A stretch of 64,000 nt of DNA from Mycocentrospora acerina (taxonomy: Eukaryota > Ascomycota > Dothideomycetes > Pleosporales). Position 1 is the stretch's first letter. Every line of letters starts with the position of its first letter. Below, piece by piece: positions 60,701 to 64,000 of the stretch. The notes beneath the pieces are model-generated. The model saw nothing but the letters and a program-made list of their open reading frames with translations. It did not search any database and was not told the origin of the DNA. The DNA lies in contig JAKUHH010000184.1 of assembly GCA_022701365.1 (NCBI GenBank), positions 620,001 through 684,000 on the forward strand. Direction: 5' to 3'. A program made the position numbers and the translations under genes.

Positions 60701-61193
60701 GTCATGGGACAAGACTGTCAAGATCTGGGACGCTAACAGTGGAGCATGCCTGCAGACGCTTAAAGGCCATAGCCACATTGTTGACTCTGTAGCCTTCTCA
60801 CATGACTCTACCTGGCTAGCGTCTGCGTCACGGGACAAGACTGTCAAGATCTGGGACGCAAGAAGTGGAGCATGTCTGCGGACGCTTAGTGTTGGCAAAA
60901 GTCTCTATTACTTATCCTTTAACTCTACTAGCTCTTGTCTCTACACTAACATTGGATGTATAGTACTTAATAAATTAGAAGAGTTAAGCACTAAAAAGGT
61001 TAAAGAGCCTGAGCATGTACAACTTCAAGGGCTAGGCATTAGCTCAGACAAAATATGGATTACGCACAATGGCAATAATGTGCTGTGGGTGCCGTCAGAG
61101 TATCGCGCATCAAGGTCGTCTGTGCGCGGGAGAAAAATCGGCATAGGAACTGGATCTGGAAAGGTATGGATATGCAGTGTTGACCCGGATTAA
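57750..61193 (+). pseudogene. HET-NACHT-WD40 (HET-E-like) gene with six in-frame TAG codons
   Basis: One continuous frame of 1,148 codons runs from ATG 57750 to TAA 61191-61193, with no frameshift. It has a HET domain (ILSHTWG, VDTCCIDK, RGWTLQELLAP), a NACHT domain with P-loop GDLGKGKT at 58629-58652 and Walker B-like VVDALDEC near 58930, a linker, and five full 42-residue WD40 repeats plus a degenerate end. TAG stops lie at 57975, 59250, 60027, 60561, 60600 and 60687. Comparison with the other WD repeats shows that three of them replace TGG. Two more fall where the HET (YFWVDTCC) and NACHT (GTFLWVAL) families have Trp. Proteins of this type control heterokaryon incompatibility and cell death. 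Either it is a mildly RIP-mutated pseudogene or the UAGs are recoded. The usual Pro in the P-loop (GDPGKGKT) is Leu. Confidence 0.85.
60243..60872 (+). repeat. Five tandem 126-bp WD40 repeats
   Basis: Units begin at 60243, 60369, 60495, 60621 and 60747; a degenerate sixth starts at 60873. They are nearly identical, and the block coding TSVAFSHDST is almost invariant. Differences concentrate at the residues after GHS, at the (D/W/R)D position after SAS, and at the DAR/NAN/DAD/DAN position. These are the sites known to vary in HNWD recognition repeats. Confidence 0.9.
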
Positions 61194-61813
61194 CTTCAAG
61201 GCGTTTGGATCGTTTGTTGAGAATTGTTTCACGTCTTTCTTGTTCTTCATTCCTCTTTTTTCAACAATATCCTTTGAGGGCAACGGAATGTACTTAACTA
61301 TGAATACAATGTATTCACCACTCAAAAATTCCAGAAATGTGACTGCCTGTAAAAAAACAACCACGCTTAGCTCTTGACAGAACGCAGGTGAACGTCTTGA
61401 CTACTTCGGCAGTAATAGCAGATACTTCTTTCCTGTTATGAGGATATGGAGATGGTCGTTTAGAAAATTGAAGAGCATTGTCATTTCAAGGAAAAAGGGG
61501 CTCTGCATGTTTACAAATAGCGAAAATACGCCGCTAGCACAGAGGTGTAGCCAACATCAAAGTATATGATGAAAAATCAAACTGATTAAAACTAAAGTAC
61601 CCCCTCAAACAACTTCACACGGGAAAGGTGGAATGTCTCGACATGTGGGACGCACCATATAAACATATTTTCTTCCTTAAAAAATTGTCACAGCCAAAAA
61701 AAACACTTGACCTCTAGCAGTGAGGCTACTAGATTGATATACTCCACGCAACAAAAATCTACACCAAACAAACGCTTTGAACGCCTTTTTATCTTTCCCG
61801 CTTTCCAATCAAC
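61194..61813. other. Intergenic region
   Basis: 620 bp between convergent genes, AT-rich with short A-runs. No gene or repeat recognised. Confidence 0.5.
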
Positions 61814-63412
61814 TCACTCGAGATAAATATCCTGCCTCGCCTGCGCCCTCCACGTGCGAATAGCGCGCCAGGCGAACCACAGCGCCGCAACGGAGCACAC
61901 GAAGATCCAGACCGACACGACAATTATCCACACCACATCCCGGATATACCCCTCTGTCCAGCCGCGCCTGGCCGCCGCCTCGAGGTCGTCGACGCTGAGC
62001 ATCCCGACGCCCTCGTCCGTCAGCGTCTGCCAGATGAAGTCGCGGTAGTTGATGGGCCAAGAGGGTAGGTCCCAGTACCGTGTTACGAGGCCGCTTTTGC
62101 GGGCTATGGAAATCTGCTCGCGGAGCGTGGCCATTTGGGCGTCGCTGAAGCCGGTGCGGACGCTGCCGATGGCTTGGTTGAAGGAGACGGATGCGTAGTA
62201 TGAGTTTGAGGGGTGGTATTGCATGGATGAGGAGGAGCCGCCGGGGTAGTAGGAGAATTTGTTGACGGTGGGGAGGAGTTGAAGCGGGGCGTCGAGGAAG
62301 GTGTCGTGGTAGCGGTAGTAGGTTGAGTGACCACCCTCGTGGGTGATGGGATCGATGGGGACCATGTCCGGGTAGCATGCTGGGATTGTGGAGATGTTGG
62401 CGTTTCCTGAGGCGACGACAGTGACGGCCGAGGGCCAGATTTCCTGCCGCTCAACGAAACCCGGGGCGGGGAAGACTTGCTCGTAGCGGGTGAGGTAGCG
62501 TTTTTCAGTGGCACGGAAGCGGGCGAGCTTGGAGAGGACGACGTTCCATGTTTGGAGGGCGTCGGTTTTGACGTCGATCATGAGGACGAGGGTGGTGTTG
62601 GGTTGGGTCTGGAAGACACCTCTTGCGCGGTCGTAGACGGTGTTGTTGCGCCACTGCTCTGCAGGGTTGTGACGCTCGAGGATGTCGAAGAGTGGGTCGA
62701 GATACATGCTCTCAAGGGTTCTGTCTGGGTGTAGGCTTGCGCGGTCGTGACCTACGAGGAGCGTTTCGCCATCTTCGGCAAGCCAGACGTCGGCCTCGAT
62801 GCCGGTGCATCCTGCGGCTAGCGCGGAGAAGAGGGGGTATGGTCGCCAGTAGTCATTGTGCGAATGACACATGATGGGGACGACGGACCGGGAAAAGTCC
62901 TTGAGCCAGCGGGACAGGCCGTCGATTGGCTTTCCGTCGTCGGAGAGAATGGGATTTTCGGAAATGAAGTTGTGGGATGCTACGGAATAGGATGAGTGAG
63001 GACGTGTTATGAAAGTAAACACGGTGAGAAGAGAAATAATTAGAGCGGTCCCGAGGATCATCAGGGCGGAAAAGGAGAACATGGCGCGATGTGTGGTCGA
63101 TTTGGTGAGTGAGCGGATATGGATAAAGGCTCGGTGGTATCTCGAGGTGGACGTCTGCGCTTCCTCTGGCAAATACTCATCATCGGAAGAGTCTTGGGAA
63201 TGCGTCGTTGAAGACATATTGTGGTCCGAGACTGTGTTGTAACTGAGACCGTGCATGTTATTCTCCTGGGGCGATGAACTATTTCCCAGCAGACCGATAT
63301 CTGAACTCGCTGAATCGGATAAAGACGTCGATGTTGGTGTTTCTTTGCTCATGTCGTCGCAGCGTCTAGGCCATTGACTTGTTCGATTAAAAATGTGGAC
63401 GGTTGACCGCAT
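61814..63412 (-). CDS. AIM6: AIM6-like PLC-type phosphodiesterase, membrane protein
   Basis: A single exon of 532 aa from ATG 63412; a second ATG at 63352 (MSKETPTST) may be the true start, since the first 20 residues look unlike the rest. The N-terminal ~110 residues are Ser/Thr-rich and probably cytosolic. A membrane segment (FSALMILGTALIISLLTVFTF) follows, then a PLC-like phosphodiesterase TIM-barrel region with MCHSHNDYWRPYPLFSAL and GIEADVWL, which carry the likely catalytic His/Asp residues. A second membrane segment (VVWIIVVSVWIFVCSVAALW) lies at the C-terminus. Yeast Aim6 belongs to this family; its substrate is unknown. Context gives no further hint. Confidence 0.8.
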   Translation of the reverse strand: MRSTVHIFNRTSQWPRRCDDMSKETPTSTSLSDSASSDIGLLGNSSSPQENNMHGLSYNTVSDHNMSSTTHSQDSSDDEYLPEEAQTSTSRYHRAFIHIRSLTKSTTHRAMFSFSALMILGTALIISLLTVFTFITRPHSSYSVASHNFISENPILSDDGKPIDGLSRWLKDFSRSVVPIMCHSHNDYWRPYPLFSALAAGCTGIEADVWLAEDGETLLVGHDRASLHPDRTLESMYLDPLFDILERHNPAEQWRNNTVYDRARGVFQTQPNTTLVLMIDVKTDALQTWNVVLSKLARFRATEKRYLTRYEQVFPAPGFVERQEIWPSAVTVVASGNANISTIPACYPDMVPIDPITHEGGHSTYYRYHDTFLDAPLQLLPTVNKFSYYPGGSSSSMQYHPSNSYYASVSFNQAIGSVRTGFSDAQMATLREQISIARKSGLVTRYWDLPSWPINYRDFIWQTLTDEGVGMLSVDDLEAAARRGWTEGYIRDVVWIIVVSVWIFVCSVAALWFAWRAIRTWRAQARQDIYLE

Positions 63413-64000
63413 TTAAGGATTGACAACTGGCCGACGATCTAACACTTTTAGACGCGGAATATCGGACACTCCGTATCGTCTTCGAAACAATGGATCCTGA
63501 TAGGATGAATAACCCCTTGGCAGCGGGTGGCTGAGCTCCGTAAGGCAGACTGTTGACCCTTTTAGGAAATGATCTGGGCATCGGGCCGACGTCAACACAC
63601 GTTTGTAGGGTACTGTTAAGGCGACGGATTCAGTCGCTTGCTCTACATTTCTTTTTGAGTTTTTTTGGCAAACATGTATGAATTGTGATGACAAACATGT
63701 AAGGTGACCTGAGAAGCGTACGACATTGTTGACGACGCGTACGTTAAAATTGATGCCTAAAGTGCCGATCAGTCTCAGGCAGCAGTTTTTGTTGTTGTGA
63801 TTACTGTGCAATACAACCGCGACACGATCGCAAGCTCGATATAGTGTCGGCGGTACAGATCTGCATTGGTACATTAGAAAGATTAGAAAGATGCTTTCGC
63901 GTTAATACGAGTCCTACTATAGAATTTCTCAGATTCGCTCTTGCAATGACGAATTGAACTGTAGGCAGACACGGTACATGGCCCGAATACGTTTCGTGTG
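63413..64000. other. Window end, upstream of the AIM6-like gene
   Basis: 588 bp containing the promoter of the AIM6-like gene. A minus-strand frame of 153 codons crosses it without a domain. No tRNA or repeat recognised. Confidence 0.4.

Noticed and set aside
60243..60872. CRISPR-like array of regular repeats
   Set aside because: The 126-bp units are coding WD40 repeats in a eukaryotic gene, without spacers.
63413..63874. 153-codon minus-strand frame near the window end
   Set aside because: No domain, lies in the promoter of the AIM6-like gene, and has no convincing start.

Overview
The window reads as nuclear DNA of a filamentous ascomycete. Genes carry short GT-AG introns (about 43-180 bp), transcription is on both strands, there is a very large multimodular NRPS, and there is a HET-NACHT-WD40 incompatibility-type gene. 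The mix (giant NRPS, SRPK-like kinase, STAND-type N-terminus with ankyrins, fungal housekeeping genes) fits Dothideomycetes, probably Pleosporales. That placement is an inference from gene style, not from a marker gene. I found no tRNA, rRNA or CRISPR array.

Layout. 0.16-20.6 kb: one NRPS gene with a single 53-bp intron, 6,782 aa, domain order A-T-E / C-A-T-E / C-A-T / C-A-T / C-A-T-E / C-terminal C. This predicts a cyclic pentapeptide with up to three D residues. No tailoring gene follows it. 21-26 kb: a decayed stretch with an SRPK-like kinase broken by one TAA, a ~550-bp MITE-like inverted-repeat element, and a STAND-N/ankyrin gene broken by one TAA. 27.2-37.3 kb: a compact sulfur block of MET10 (sulfite reductase alpha), a DszC/SfnB-type flavin monooxygenase, a GPR1/FUN34/YaaH-type transporter, a medium-chain reductase, and an SfnG-type dimethylsulfone monooxygenase. 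38-44 kb: a gene-poor stretch with orphan genes, one of which has an A-AAA-AAG heptamer exactly at a frame break. 44.8-56.7 kb: housekeeping genes, namely a degenerate metallophosphoesterase with an RGG tail, KAP123 (importin beta-4) and the NPC1/NCR1 sterol transporter. 57.7-61.2 kb: a HET-NACHT-WD40 gene interrupted by six in-frame TAG codons, with no frameshift. 61.8-63.4 kb: an AIM6-like phosphodiesterase.

How they may work together. The sulfur block could take an organosulfur compound to sulfite (SfnG and DszC/SfnB-like flavin monooxygenases) and then to sulfide (MET10), with a small-anion transporter and a reductase between them. This would be a eukaryotic counterpart of the bacterial sfn genes. 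The other standout is the HET-NACHT-WD40 gene. All its internal stops are TAG, and at least five sit where Trp is expected, so it is either partly RIP-mutated or a candidate for UAG-to-UGG recoding.
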